Origin: Scatophagus argus | Taxonomy: Eukaryota; Chordata; Actinopteri; Scatophagidae | Assembly: GCF_020382885.2 (NCBI RefSeq) | Contig: NC_058507.1 | Location: 374,501 to 438,500 of the forward strand | Direction of reading: 5' to 3' | DNA: 64,000 nt | Part shown: positions 1-13,334 of the stretch, piece after piece | How positions within the stretch are numbered: the stretch's first letter is position 1 | Layout: every line of letters starts with the position of its first letter | Made by a program: the position numbers and the translations under genes | Notes under the pieces: model-generated | The model's database searches: none | The model's input: the letters and a program-made list of their open reading frames with translations, nothing else | Told to the model about the DNA's origin: nothing

Positions 1-603
1 AGGGGTGCGGTGAGACCATGTTGACACAGCACAGTGGACATCAGTCTGGCAATGTGAGACCACAGTCAGTGGTCAGCGTGTCCTTATCTTTACTTTGACC
101 TTTCCTCATCAAGCTGATATGCACTAAATGTTTTCGAGATGTCACAGGCTGAACTGACTGAGTCCAGGTGAGGTGACGACTTACGAAGGCGGAGTCGACT
201 CTCTGCACAGGAAGCAGAGGAGGAAGCAGAGGAACGTCACATCAGAATGTTTAAAGACACACATGGTGAAGTATAAAAACAGCATTTAAACACAAAGCTA
301 ACATCAGTGTGAACAGTTTCTATGGTTCAGTCCATCTCTCACTGGCTGTGGGTGGTCACCTGTAAGCACACCCAACAATGATGTCACAGTGTATTGGGGA
401 ACACCTGTAGGAAACTGAGCGTTCACGGAAGGTTAACAAACAGAACACACACAGTATGTCCATATTTCTATCTATATAATGTGTGGACAGGTTAGCTTGT
501 CCTGAAGATCAGGTTCACCAAAACAATTCAGCTTCATAGTACGAGGAACACAACTACTGAATCATCGTCATGGAAACGCGGAGGTGTTCTGGTGCGGACT
601 CAC
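1..603 (-). other. mapkbp1 intron 7 (partial)
   Basis: This is downstream of the exon ending at 604, whose donor is GT at 603-602. I see no further exon, repeat or RNA gene here; the next coding exon must lie left of the window. Confidence 0.6.
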
Positions 604-3081
604 CCGCAGCTCGACCCACTTGTCGAGGAGTCGCCGGTCATTGAACTCACACAGCAGACCAGAGGAAGTGATGCAGAAAGTGGAGGAGGCCTGTCGACCG
701 CGGCCACACGCCACATCGCTGAAGAAATTATTCCTGAGCTCCCCCAGCAGCCCCGAACGCCCCAGCAGAGGGACGGTGGCGTTCACCTGCAGAGGACCAT
801 CAGTGAGTACAACAACCACACAGGACGTCTCCAATGACAGGTGGTTAACAGGTGATTGACAGGAGAACCTTAGAAGTCTTGGCATGGTCCAGGTACCAGA
901 ACTTGACGTGGCGGTTGCCGGCTGTAACAAAGTACGAGCTGTCATCTGAGAAGGACACTGCGGTCACTTTACTGGACACCTTATTGGCTGCAACTACAAC
1001 GTTTTTCTGATAAACAGACACAAGAACAACAACAATCTGTCAGGTTGATTCTGTGGTTAACAGTTCACACTGAGCAGCACTAAACAGCAGAATGTTCCCT
1101 CTAAAGGTTCCTGTGACGGTAAAGTTCCCGCCAGTCGTCGGCGGACACGCTCGCTCATGTGATCAGGGCCTGAGACTCTCCCTGGAGTTTATCGTCAAAA
1201 CAGCTTAAAAAGTGCCCGTAAGCACAGACGGGCTTTTATTCTGACTCTGCTGTTGATTTTACTCCTTTTGCACATTGAAAAGTCTAATCATGAATCGATA
1301 GTTAGACTCGCGGAGTTACCTTCCAGTTCCACACGTTGACCATCATGTCGTGCTGGTAGCCCACGCTGACAATGTATTTTCCATTGGGAGAAAATGCCAC
1401 GCAGGCGACTCCATATTTATGTTCCTGCAGCTCGGCAACCTGCTGACGCTCCGACACGTCCCAAACCCGAACCGCCGGCATGTGGCCGCTCTGATGAAGA
1501 AGAGGAGGAAGCTAATCCCACTGACATCAGTCAAAGATGGAAAATGCCAAACTTTGTCCAGTTTGCCTTTCAAATGTTACAAATTTAAATCCTAAAGACA
1601 TCAATTTTATTTTTATTAGATATTTTGAATAATCAGAGTGAGCTGATCCCAGCACTGCAACTGCTGCAACAGCAGTACTGAGTAAGCTGATCTGTGATCA
1701 GTTCATCAGCTGACAGCAGCAGGTTGACTTCACTTCATGCTGAGAGAAAGTTCGGTTGCACTCCACCCTCTCCACCCATCCTCCAGGTGTGTCCTCCACA
1801 GCTCGGGTGCTTTTTCCTTCTCCAGTAAGTTTCTTTTATTTGAGTTCAGACAACATAAAGATGTGATTTTAATGCAGATGATGCTGTTTTATCAACCATC
1901 AGCTCTGCAACTCCTCAGTCTGCCTTTGATATCAATCTAATCCTAATTTCAGATCTCTTATCAAACACGAGCTCAGTTTTGTGCAGTCCTCAGCCTGGCG
2001 TCCAAAAACTCATCTTAGACCGTTTGAAATATTTTGGCTGGAAACTAGACCCAAATAGTAAGATTTAATATCTGCGAATAACAGATATTAATAGAGATAT
2101 ATAATAATATATAGTAATAATATACAGATATATATATAATAATAAGAGAAATCTTTCAGGGATTTCAAACATTTTCTCCTGGTGATACTGAGCATGCTCA
2201 GTGTGAGCTGGTCCTGAGTCAGGACCTGTGAAGACGGGAAGTAGTACTGCCGTAAATGAGCAGTAAGACCCACCTCTCCTGTGACGATATATTTCCCATC
2301 TGGAGAAAACGCTAATGTGGTGATTGCCTTCCTGCAAAACACAGAAATACATAACAATCAACAAGAAGCAGGACATGCCGTGAGGACCGACGACGGCTCG
2401 TTGTGCTAAAAGAGGCATTTTGGTGCAACAACAAATTTCACTTCACTTCAGCAAAAAACACAAGTGAAAAAACTTCTGATTGACCCTTTAAAATCAGCAC
2501 ACTTACACAAAATATCCAGAACTTTATGTGCTACTACAGCTGATAAAAGATGAATGTTTTATGTCTGATGGGCTGATGGGAAGCAGACAAACAGGAAGTC
2601 AGAGCTGTTTTACCTGGAGCTGTTGAAGATGTGATGCTGTTTATTCTTCCGAGGATTCAACAGGACGACGACACACCTGCGGACACCCACGCACGCACGC
2701 ACACACACACACACACAGAAGTTAGCTGCCGGTGTGTTCCCATCAGCTTCAGCTGTGTTCACTGCTAATTAGCCTGCTAACATGCTAACCTGAGATGTTG
2801 AACACCTGCTACAGATCAGCATGTCAGCATGCTGATGTTAACGTTTAGCTGGAGCCTCTCAGAGCTGCTGGCCGGACTGAGAACCACACGACGTCTCTGT
2901 GGGGGCCAACAGCACGAGCTGATCTCAGGTACAAGCTCACCTGGAGGTTCAGCTCCACTTCCAATGTAAGTAAAAACCTCTTCTTATTGTTTCAACTCAA
3001 CAATCTCTGCAAGGGCACACATACACACACGCACACACACACTAACACACACACACACTCACACACACTAACACACAGTCA

Positions 3082-3121
<40 letters not shown>

Positions 3122-6100
3122 CACACACTCACACACACTAACACACAGTCACTCACACACACACACACACTAACACACACTAACACACCCTCACACATTA
3201 ACACACTCACTCACACACACACACACACACTAACACACCCACACATACACTCACACACACTCTGCTGTATAAACAGTGCGCAGCTTTAATGAGTCTCTGT
3301 TTGGTGACTCAGTCTGTCCGACCTGAACCTGCATAAACAGCGGAGACTGTTTCTCCACTCTGAGACCAGATCCAGACCAAATCTGGGCCGGGTCTCCTGA
3401 ATCCAGCCTCAGCACTTTGGTCACACTGGGACGGTTTGTTCTCATCCTGCAGTGGTTTTAGCGTGTTGTAGGACGAGCTGCAGTGACGTCACCTTCAGAT
3501 TCACCTGTTCATGACAACATTTCTGTTTGTTCAGGACTTTATTACTCGTGTTCCTTCTGTCTGACTCTGTGTGTGTGTTCCAGGTTAACGACACCTGTGA
3601 CATCATCACCTTCTCTGAACAGGTAGGAACAACTCAGACCACACAAGCACCAGGAGAAAGTCTTGCTCTTGCATGTGACTACTGGGTCACCACGGCTGCT
3701 GCCGATTGGCTGGTGGCAGACACACGGTGCTGTACACGCGTCCTGTTTCAGCTTTGTTTCCTGCCTGGGGCTGAGCTCAGGTCAGAGACAAAGTACTCTG
3801 ATCCCTTACTCTGATTGTCCTGCAATAGAAGTACTGCAGTAAAATGCCTCCATGTGTGACTGACATCTGACTCTGTGACATGTTGGACTACTTGTCCAGC
3901 GGTTCCCAAACTGAGGCTTGGGCCCCTCCACGAGGTCGCCAGATAAACCTGAGGGGTCGTCACATGATTCAGGAAGGAAAACAAAGTTCAGATGTGACAC
4001 AGAACACATTAATCAGTGACTTGACAGAGACAGGCTAACTGTTTCCCTCTGTTTCCAGTCTTTATGCTAAGCTAAGCTAAGCTAGCTTCTTTACCAAGTG
4101 ACCATACTAGTTTCTCTCTCTCCCTCACACACACACACACACTTCTGTCTGTCAGCCCACTGACTCACACAGGGATTATGTGTGTGAGTGTGTGTGTGTT
4201 GATGAGGAAGAATATAATTGGCTGCTGACTCATCAACTCACAGTCAGCAAACACTTATCACTGAGTGTTTGTGTGTTTGTCCATCACACACACACACACA
4301 CACAGCAGAGGGTGTGTTCAGGTACAGTCTGTACCAGAGACCCCTGACTCAACCCATCCTGAAGCACATCTGCAATGCAGCAACAGAGAGCCTGAAGAGA
4401 GGAGGAGGAGGAGGAGGAGGAGGAGGAGGAGGAGGAGGAGGAGTCTCTCCAGGGGAGACTGTGTGTCTGTCTGTCTGTCTCTCTACATACATTAACCTAC
4501 TTTCACTGCTCCTCACCCCTCGACTCCCCTCTTCGCTCCACTGACCCACTTCACTTCACTTCAGTCTTTTCATGTGTAAACTGAATCTCAATCTTCTGAT
4601 CTGAGCACAATTGGACCTACAGCTCTGACCAATCAGCAGCCCCGCTTCCCACACATCCACAGCTGATTGGAGGGCCCTGTGGGAATCTTCCAACGCTCGC
4701 CCTCAAACATTCCCGTCATTCCTTGATGCTCAAACTCACCCAGAAAAATTCAGACAATCTCAGCGTGTGAGGAGGAGGAGGAGGAGGAGGAGGAGGAGGA
4801 TGATCAGCTGACCTGTGATGTCACTGACGAAGGTTTGTCGTGTCATCATACCGGAATCACTCAGAGCAACTTTACAGGAGATGGACTGCTGCTCTCATCT
4901 GATAACCAAACCTGCTTTAGACCTCAGAGCAGGAAAATGAACCTGCATCAGACTGGCTGTGTGTCTGTCGTCCTCACAGACTGCAGATGTCAGTGACAAA
5001 CACCCACACCTCCATGTGACAGAGGCGACGGACGTCTGCCAAGTCGTCCATCTGAGCCTGACAACAACACAACTGGTTCTGCTGGTTCCTGATGATGGCC
5101 CTGACTGTCAGAGCACAATATTTATGTCCATGGAAGTGTCTGCGCTGGTTCAGCTGAGTTCATCTGCTGCCTGAGATATCTGAGTACACTTGAGTTAAAT
5201 GAATCAGACTGGTGAGAGGAAAGACGTTCAGTAATGTAAAGATATGAAGTGGAATTAAAAAATCAGGAAGTTTATTGAGCCTGTCTGTCCAGGTGGACAC
5301 GAGTCCAACATACTGAATTAAATATTAAATGAGTTTTAAACTGCTTTACGCTGAGAACTCTGAGCTCTGTGTTCAGTCAGGCAGAACGTTCGTCGGCCGG
5401 TTCTTCATCCCTCTGCAGCTGCTCCAGCGTCTGTGAGGGAGAAGAGGCCGAGCTCGAATCTTCACCAGGTTTAAACTCTCACATGGTGCATGCTGGGAAG
5501 TATGCTGACACGCTGACCGTGTTTCGTCAGAAAACACTGAAACTGAGTTGACTGAACTTCGTACAGAACATTCGTCCAATCAGAAATTCAGGTTGTCTCT
5601 CTACATGCATTAACCTTCTTTCACTGCTCCTCACCCCTCGACTCTCGAGCTTATAAGAACTCGTAGTTGTGAGTTCAGACAGTTCTTTTAAAATAAATAA
5701 ATCTTCCATATTTAAGTTAATGATGAATGAGTATAAAATGAGTTGATTCCACTAAAGTCTTGTGTGTTTTTTTAGTGTTTTGTTTTCAAGCTGAATATCA
5801 TTCTGAGACCTTCAGCAAGAACAAAGTTTAACTCAGTTTAACAGCATCTACTGAAATGTACTTTAAAGATCCCAGGAACCCCTCTCGAAGACTGCAGAGA
5901 CCCCTAAAGGGCTCCTGGCAGCCCCTCATAGCAAAGTGACCCCTGGGACCTCAGGGCTGTTACTGGTTCCTCTACAACAATTTAAAAAAAAACCAAACAA
6001 ACAAGAACTCTCAAAACCACTTCTGCAAACTCTTCAAGAAACGTCTGGACAACTGAAACCTCTTGAAAACTGGTGATGCTTCCAGTACCATATTTGGTCT

Positions 6101-9100
6101 AAAAGAACCTCGAAACATCCAAACAGAACTTCATCAAAACCCCCAATGTTCTGCCACAACCCCTTAAGAACTTCTGAAAAGCCTCAAGAACCTCGAGAAC
6201 GCTTCCATACACGAAAACAAAACCACAGAGGAAGAAACCCTAGAAAAAGGCGTTTTCCAGGAGTTCTCCAGGCAGTAGTGGGTCCAGCAGACTCGTGTGG
6301 CAGGCTCCTGATGGACCGCGGGAAACACATGATGTGTTTAATCTGATAATCTGATCATGTCATTAGAGCTTTGCAGTCCTGAGAACCACTGAGTGACCGT
6401 CTGCTGATCCATGTTGACATTCCTGCATGAGTTTAATCTTCTGTGTGAAGTTTCTACAATCAGCTCAGTGTAAACATTTAGTACGTACACCCATTTTATA
6501 ACTCCTAAGATAAACACTCACTTCACTTTAAACTGCATATTATATCACCTCAACTCCTTTTATTCTTTACACTTCACATAACAGCTCTGTCACGTCATTT
6601 GAAAGTCAAGCACATGCAGACTTTGTGACCTTTCACATCCTTTCAGACCCAACGTAAACACCTCAATTCAATACGCTTTCAATACGCTTCAGCTCAGTGG
6701 TTCCGTTAGTGCTTAGACTTCATTTAAGAGTTTGTTTGCTTTACACTTCAACTCCTCTGCGGCTCAGCCCGCTTCAGCTTACACTTTAACTGCCTTCACT
6801 GCTGAGAGACAGCATGATAAATCAGTGTGTTTCTCACCCGGCGGGATAAGCCAGCAGTCCAGTTCGCGGGTCGCAGGCCAGCGCTCGGTTCCCTGGAGCT
6901 GTGATACCCAGAACCTTCTCCAAGGTCACCTGGAGGGCAAAGATCATCGGTTATTACACAGTCAGACTCTGACAGCATCAACGTAAAGCACAGCAGACTT
7001 TCAATAAACCCAGACATCGATGGGACAGCATGCACTAAAGCACTCTTGACTGGAGCCCTTTAATAACAGCTGCTGCATGTGTGGCTCAATAAAATACACT
7101 TGAACACCCCCCAAAAAACCTCACACACACAAAGATATCTTTTAAATATTCCTGGGGTTCCTTAACCCCCAGTAACACCTGCAGCAAAGTACCTACATAA
7201 GCTTCAACAATTGTTTTAAAGTCCATCAACTCACTGCTTGTTCCCACCCTTGGAACCCTGTCAAGAACCCTGTTACCTCCTCAGGAGCCGCTGACACCAT
7301 CTAAACCCTTGAAACTTCCAAAAATACTCCAAGAACCCATTCAGAAACCTGCAATCTAAATGACCACTGACAGAAGGAGCGGGAGGTCAGAGGAGCTCGA
7401 GCTCGCCTCCCTTTGACAAACTTCTTCAGTAGGAACCAAAGGACTTGGAGCAGACAGCCACAGACAGGAAATCAGACAGTATTTACAGACAGACGGACAT
7501 GTTGTGGGATTCACCGTGAACCCCAAAGAAAGACCAGGAAGTGCACCAGGCTCTGAAGTCAGTTTGACACAGTGCTCAAACTGTATCATGACAACATCAC
7601 ATCATGCACAAAAAGACTCTCTCATAAGTTCACACACATCATTTTTAAGCATCACAACCTAAATGATTCATTTCACTACCAGAATTTGATCCATTATGTC
7701 CGATAACATCTGGAAAATCTAGAAGCTGCACAATTAAATCATTTTATCCCCATTCAAGGTAGAGGATGGCCAACCAGGAAGTTAGCTGCTCTGTGGTTAG
7801 AGGTCTCCACTGCACATGCTCTAATGTGGAAGAACCAGGCAGTGTTCAAACCCAGGAAGCTTTGATAAAGATAAAAAGTAAACATAGAAAATCACCAGAC
7901 TTTAAGTCACCTGATTTTACAGAGACACCTCTTTAACACACACACACACACACTTACTTCCTGCTCCATGATGCCAGAACGTGTCCTGAAGCCTGTGAAC
8001 GTTTAGGTGACCACAACAAGTCTTCAGAGCTGAGCTGTCAGACTGTTCAGTCCATCAGTGTGTCTCAGTCTGTCTCACTGTAGACCACACTAAACTCCGT
8101 CCCGTCTCACTTCCTGTCTGACTCGCCAGCAGCTGACCCTTCGTCTCCTCAGACATCTGCTGACCCTCACAGCTGTTAGCACGTTAGCATGCGATCAGCA
8201 GGCTTTCCTGTGGTTTGTGTTGTGCAGCTCAATGCTAAGCTAACAACAGCAAACTTGAGTGCTGAGTCTGTGTTGTGTCCTCTCACATGACTCTCCCTCC
8301 CTCTGCACCAAACTCTGTTCGTGTTTTCGTCAGTTTTCCCTCTGTGGTTCTATCCGTTCCTCACACTCGTCTGCTCGTTCGGTCACGGTGAACTGATGAA
8401 AACCATTAGCTGACTCCTCTCTTCACTTACAGACGCAGACTGGATCAAACTGACCCAAGCTTCAGGAATCTTTCTATTCAGGAAACTGCCTGCAGTCAGC
8501 TGAGACGTGGAGGAGGCTGCTTTCACATTAACTTCCTGTTGGTGTTAGCTGCTGATCTTTACTGCAATCAGTTGAAGATGTAAACAAAAACACGTGTTCC
8601 TCAGTAACCTGGTTAGCAGTCAAACAACCGTTCTGAGTTTCATTCCCAATAATTTGTTTTTTAGGGAACGTGGCCTTTGTGTGTGACAGTGATGTTCCTC
8701 ATTGTTCTGTTTCACCGAGAACCTGGAGAACACAACACACCACAAAACACAAGGCAGCAGCTGCTCTCTCATCACCACATCAGTTTATTTACCAGCCCGA
8801 CACCCGAACGCTCGGCCGGCCGGCAGAGGAGCTCAGATCGCAGCCCACAGCGAGGCAGAGGGGCTTCACCGTCCAAACCGATCCACGCTCACAGTCTCAG
8901 ACAGACGCTTTAGGACACCAGCTGAGACAGCAGGAGGAGTCGGTGTTTCTTCTTCTCTCCTGTTAGTCGTGCTGGGGTTCCCGACCCTCGGGCTGGGTGA
9001 GGGGAGAGGCCACACAGGCGCAGAGTCAAACACAAAGCATTGTGGGAGTTTTACTGGCCGGACGAGTGAAGCTGCCGATGGACGGACAGGAGCCCTGCAG

Positions 9101-9374
9101 GGTCAAACAGACCGGAACAACCCGACTGACAGGATGCTGTCTGGTGTTTGTGTTACATCTGTTTCACTGAGCAGCAGCTTCAGGATGGCAGTCAGGACCC
9201 AGTGAACCCAGAACCCAGTGCAGGACTGGGACGTGGACCAGTTTGTTCCTCTGCTGCAGCCAAACTGACAAAAACTGAACTGAGATCTGAAGCTGAACTT
9301 GAAGTCTGAAACTTTATTGACTCCAGCTGAACTGAACAAGCTGGAAACACTGCAGAGGCCTGCTGCATGCCTGT

Positions 9375-9406
<32 letters not shown>

Positions 9407-9900
9407 AACATGCCAACACAGCAGAATGAAGGAATCACACTGTGTGTGTGTGTGTGTGTTTGCGCAGTGTGCAGAACAAACATCCCACACTGTGTGTAAA
9501 ACACTAAAAGAATGGACAATAAGACGGAGAGACTGTCTGCTGTCACGCATGTGCGTGCTGATGAACTCGCGTCTTTGTGAGGACATTGTGTTGGTTTCAG
9601 AGTGTTAATGAATGTCCTCACAAACACGGACGTGTCTGTGTCCTACATTCCCACAGTGATGGTCACAGACGCACAAACTGTGAGGAGCAAACAGGTCAAT
9701 CACACAGATAAAAACCGCCTCATAATCTATGAATGTGTATGCGTGCGTGCGTGTGTGCGCGCGCTGCGGCGCGTGCGTACCTTGTCGCTGAGGTCCTCTT
9801 TGTGCCGCGCGGTGCCGCTCCTCCTCCGCAGCTTGATGGACGGGGAGCGCAGCAGGTTCTTGATGCGGCTGCGGATCGTGGCGCTTCCGTCAGTGGTCAT
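604..9900 (-). CDS. mapkbp1: MAPKBP1, N-terminal part (7 coding exons, cut by the left edge)
   Basis: MAPKBP1 is a WD40-repeat scaffold known to bind JNK-pathway kinases; it is the paralogue of WDR62. Coding exons in transcript order: 9781-9900, 6838-6929, 2614-2676, 2274-2331, 1320-1490, 869-1006, 604-786. Each has GT-AG borders and the phases join without a break (825 nt, 275 codons). The start is the ATG at 9900-9898, followed by a conserved basic N-terminus containing [17 protein letters not shown]. Next come [20 protein letters not shown], the WD40 blades ([27 protein letters not shown]) and [20 protein letters not shown]. That last block fits MAPKBP1 better than WDR62. The remaining WD40 repeats and the C-terminal tail lie outside the window. 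The gene follows mga on the same strand, as in mammals. Confidence 0.93.
3015..3260. repeat. (AC)n minisatellite with ACACTA units
   Basis: About 245 bases of AC dinucleotides interrupted by regularly placed CTAACACAC and CTCACAC units, in mapkbp1 intron 2. Confidence 0.9.
3897..3990 (+). repeat. possible hAT-type terminal fragment
   Basis: It begins with a near-canonical hAT end (CAGCGGTTCCCAAACTGAGG). It continues with CCCCTCCACGAGGTCGCCAG and GAGGGGTCGTCACATGATT, as in old non-autonomous hAT copies. No matching right end was found. Confidence 0.45.
6930..9780 (-). other. mapkbp1 intron 1, non-coding
   Basis: This 2.85-kb first intron contains (TG)n tracts at about 9371-9400 and 9441-9460 and a short (CA)n at about 7937-7955. 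I recognise no exon, RNA gene or transposon in it. Confidence 0.55.
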
Positions 9901-10260
9901 CGCGCTGTTAGCTGTCCGGCTAGCTACCTCTCTCAGCGGCTGGAGCCTTTTTCTGTCGCTCTCTCCTCCGCTAACACTGCCGCAGCTGTCATACTGTCTG
10001 CGAGCCGAGCCGTGCCGGGCCGGAGGGTTCAGCTGGTCGGGCTCTGGTTCTGAATCTGGACTGATCCGGGCCACGGGCTCCGATTCCGCTGCTGCTCCGC
10101 ATCTTATATCTCCACCGCAGCGAAGACGAGAAACGGCTCCAGCGCGACCCGGACCCGACTGACCGACCGAAGAACCGCCAGCGTCAAATCCGCACGCGGC
10201 AATGACACCAACACTTCCGACCAGGATTTTCAAAATAAACGTTCATGGTTTCGAGAAAAT
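9901..10260 (-). promoter_or_regulatory. mapkbp1 5'UTR and CpG-rich promoter region
   Basis: The 300 bases upstream of the mapkbp1 ATG are GC-rich with many CpGs, unlike the flanking AT-rich DNA, and turn AT-rich beyond about 10230. That fits a CpG-type vertebrate promoter and 5'UTR. The transcription start cannot be placed from sequence alone. An in-frame ATG lies upstream at 10233, but the protein similarity to the family begins at 9900. Confidence 0.5.
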
Positions 10261-10589
10261 ACGTCTGTTGTTGAAATATTTTCTTCACAACAAATATATA
10301 ATCTAATACATATAATACATTGCATGGCAGACGACAATTAGTACAACTCAGTTGGAAAGAACCACTTTCACTGAAGTATTGAACTACCCGCAGATACATG
10401 TTTCACATGTAAAACACAATAATGCTTTACTACAGACTAACAGTTTATAAAATTGGACTTCATCAATTAGTCATTATCACTTAATATGTACCAATAACAA
10501 CGCTGATGCATTTCTTCACTTAATTTTCTAACATCGTGACATGAATGAGCAAATGTGTGTGAAGGATCTGTGCACTTTTCCACAGTAAT

Positions 10590-10850
10590 CCGTTTCCACT
10601 GCTGCTCCACATGCACTATGAACGACCTTTTCGAACCATTTTCACTACATTGTAGACTTATTAAAATCTACCTCATGCTTTGATGCCTTTAATTTGTACA
10701 TACTTGTATTCTAATAGTAGCTTTTTGTTACGGGTTATTATATTGCACTGACAGTGAGTTTGTGTTGTTCACCCTGAGAGAAACGCAGTTTCAGTGCTCT
10801 ATATGTCCTGTATATGGCAGAACTGACAATAAAGACGACTTTGACTTTTG
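10590..10850 (+). repeat. probable LINE 3' tail relic
   Basis: The intergenic DNA between mapkbp1 and mga contains an AT-rich stretch ending in a phrase like ATGTCCTGTATATGGCAG followed by ACAATAAAG. I recognise this as a style of ending common to fish non-LTR retrotransposon 3'UTRs. No coding remnant is attached, so the family is unassigned. The rest of 10260-11127 shows nothing recognisable. Confidence 0.35.
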
Positions 10851-11127
10851 CCATGCTTTTACTTTGATGTTAAGGCCTCGCCACTTCCGGCGTGCTCGGT
10901 CTGACTCAGTTTGACGCAGATCTGCCGCCTCCACGCTGAGGTGAACTCAGCGCGAAGTAGCAGCGCCCCCCAGCGGCACAAACAAACTGCAGCTTCACTT
11001 TAGTTTTGTCGTTTGTGATGTTTTATTTTGATAAAATCATACGGATTTGCTCACCGAAACTTTGACGATGCAGTTGCTCTTTTCAACAGTCAGAGTTAAA
11101 ACAACAGTATGAAGGCCGAAATAATTT

Positions 11128-11373
11128 GATTACAAAGAAGAAGAAAGTGACATATTTTGTCATTGGAGGGAACTCACTCGCTCTGCATTTAACCCACCCA
11201 AGTGACGTGCACACACACACAGCAAACCCGGGGCAGTGGGCGACCGCGTGCAGCAGTGGGGGTTAGGTACCTTGCTCAAGGGTACCTCAGCCATGGACAC
11301 CGGGACGGGGAATCGAACCAGCGATCCACCGGTTACGGGTCCGACACCCTAACCGCTGATCCACGACTCGCAG
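11128..11373 (-). repeat. tRNA-derived SINE, minus orientation
   Basis: Read on the minus strand, the element opens with a tRNA-like head. It has an A-box-like GTGGATCAGCGGTTAG and a B-box-like GCTGGTTCGATTCC. Next comes the teleost core phrase with CCTTGAGCAAGGTACC, a (TG)n-containing body and a TTCTTCTTC tail. The head is intact enough to recognise both pol III boxes. It lies just downstream of the mga polyadenylation signal. Confidence 0.75.
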
Positions 11374-11730
11374 TTAGCAACATTTATAATCTAATAAATA
11401 ACTTCAATGTAATTTATTTAAATGTTGGACTCAAGTTTCTGTCTGAATTAGTGAAGACTGAAAATGCCTCCTAAACGCAGACGAGTACACAAGTAGAGTA
11501 TTTCAGTACTTTATCTTCAGTGATGTGTAAAGTCCAACGAGAAGTCGGCAGAGATTAAATTCCAGTTAGCTGCTTTTAACATTTTTGTAGGATGATGCAT
11601 TCAGATGCTGTAAAATTCTGCTCCTCTCAGTTAACACAGCTGAAAGATGAGCAGGTGAGATTAAAATCACAACTGAACACTGCATTAACTGTGATACAGA
11701 AAACCAAAAGTCAAAAGTCGTGTTTCCATC

Positions 11731-11736
11731 TTTATT
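11731..11736 (-). terminator. mga polyadenylation signal AATAAA
   Basis: A canonical AATAAA on the minus strand lies about 970 nt beyond the mga stop codon. The interval 11737-12702 has no recognised gene or repeat and fits a single 3'UTR. It is the best candidate for mga mRNA 3' end formation. Confidence 0.6.
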
Positions 11737-12702
11737 CATGTTAGTGTTACACTGGGAGGCTTTCAGACAACATTTACATCATGAATGCATACAAAAATAA
11801 AAATTTAGGAATAACAAGAATCACTGTACAAACATCAGACTGGTTTCAGTCAACACAGAAAAGCAGCTTTGTCTGATAAAAGTCCTCCACTGATGGTTTA
11901 AAACAGCAGACTGGTCCTTTAATGGTCCCATGGTGATGAGTGAACACTGACCAGGTTACAGGTGAGTCCAGGTGAGACACAGGCAGCCATCTCACTGCTG
12001 TTGAAATATGAAGAACTGAACTCGTCTACACCCTGACTGAACTTCAGATTCTTTATATTTGCCAAAAAGGGTAACTGAAAATATTTGTACTGCAGCTCCT
12101 GTGTTTAAACCTTTAATCAAACTTCTCTTTATCCAGTGACAGCATATCTAATCCTCCAATCCTTTTTCTCAAAATATTTGCACTTAATTAACCCTAACCC
12201 TCGAAATCAGTGCTCGTTGTTACGCCGTCGTGAAAAACAACCCACAAAGAACAACAACTAAAAACTGCAAACTGAAGGTAGCTTATATTGAGTGTCTAAC
12301 AATGAAAAGAAAAATATAAACAAGACATTCAGATCTTTGGGTATGAGAGGCACTCGTTACACCAACAGTCTCTTTCTGTTTGGTGAAAAATCTCTTCTGC
12401 CAACATGGTTCCTATGGCAACCGCGAGTCGTCAACTGGTGTCCTAAAAGTTGCCGTGGTTGGTTGCACATTGTTGCCTCAAAACTTGGAAAAAAATAAGT
12501 AAAAACTAACAAATGTACTGAACACGTTCGCCAATCGTCAGTAAACAGCTGGGCTCCTGATTGGCTGCCAGGTGTCACGTGTTTCTGTCTCACAGAAAGT
12601 GATTTGACACAAGCTGTCTCTGAAATGTGCAAACTTCTCAGTCAATAAGAGAAGTGCCTGCAGGCGACCAATGAGGTCCTAAACCAGCCGGGACATCATC
12701 AG

Positions 12703-13283
12703 TCAGCTGGGTGGGTTTCCTCTCAGCCCCAGAGGAACCAGCCTCGGCATGGGTCTGCTGGCAGGGTCCGCCATCTTGGCCCCGCCCACCTTCATCTGCA
12801 ACAGAGGAGGCGGGGCCAGGACACCACCTGTAGTGTTTCCATTAGCAGGTCCAGGCAGCGCTTTGCTCTGTGTGGGGTCATTAGGTCCTGCCCCATCCGT
12901 CTCCATGGTGACGGTGTCACTGGAGTCCGAGTCCAGCCGCAGGAGCCGGGGTCTCTGGGTGTGTCCCCGCTCCTGTCGCCCTGTGGACACGGTCTGGTTG
13001 AGGAAGACAATCTCATTGAGAAGGGAGGTCAAGGTCTCGTTGTCAGGCTCCTCCTTGGTCTCCTGCCGCTCCGGTCCTGGAGGGACCTGAAGGTCCACTG
13101 GGACCTGAAGATCAGTGCTTGGCTGTGGGCACAGAGCGGAGGGTAGAGCCGATGAAGAAGAGGATGACTCAGGTGTGGAGTCAGTCTGGGCAGGGGGCTG
13201 GTCCTGGTCTTTGTCCTGGTCTGAAGAGTGGTCTAATCCTGTGGAGACTGCAGGAGGAGCAGGAGGATGCTGACTCCCTGGGA

Positions 13284-13318
<35 letters not shown>

Positions 13319-13334
13319 TGTTGCTGCTGCTGTC

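Larger units (their letters stand above)
2677..6837 (-). other. mapkbp1 intron 2, non-coding with simple repeats
   Basis: This 4.2-kb intron holds an (AC)n/(ACACACTA)n minisatellite at about 3015-3260, GGA tracts at about 4400-4441 and 4769-4799, and a hAT-like terminal sequence at 3897. It also holds two copies of a 51-bp sequence at 4478-4528 and 5596-5646. Open frames here are low-complexity or chance frames without splice support. Confidence 0.6.

Noticed and set aside
3015..3260. Regularly spaced repeats resembling a CRISPR array
   Set aside because: Low-complexity (AC)n minisatellite without unique spacers, in a vertebrate genome.
3527..3814. + strand ORF starting with a signal-peptide-like [18 protein letters not shown]
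   Set aside because: It lies in a mapkbp1 intron, shows no domain after the leader, and contains no partner exon; probably chance.
4218..4549. Open frames with poly-Gly, poly-Arg or poly-Pro
   Set aside because: Artefact of a (GGA)n tract within a mapkbp1 intron.
604..9900. WDR62 as identity of the WD40 gene
   Set aside because: The [16 protein letters not shown]-terminus and [20 protein letters not shown] fit MAPKBP1, and the neighbours agree.
11128..11373. Possible tRNA gene (A- and B-box-like motifs)
   Set aside because: No complete cloverleaf. The head is followed by a SINE body and tail, and related copies occur at 40618-40927 and 55949-56300.
12186..12202. Short CCCTAA-like run
   Set aside because: Only about two units, without the inverted partner seen at 36151-36190; likely chance.
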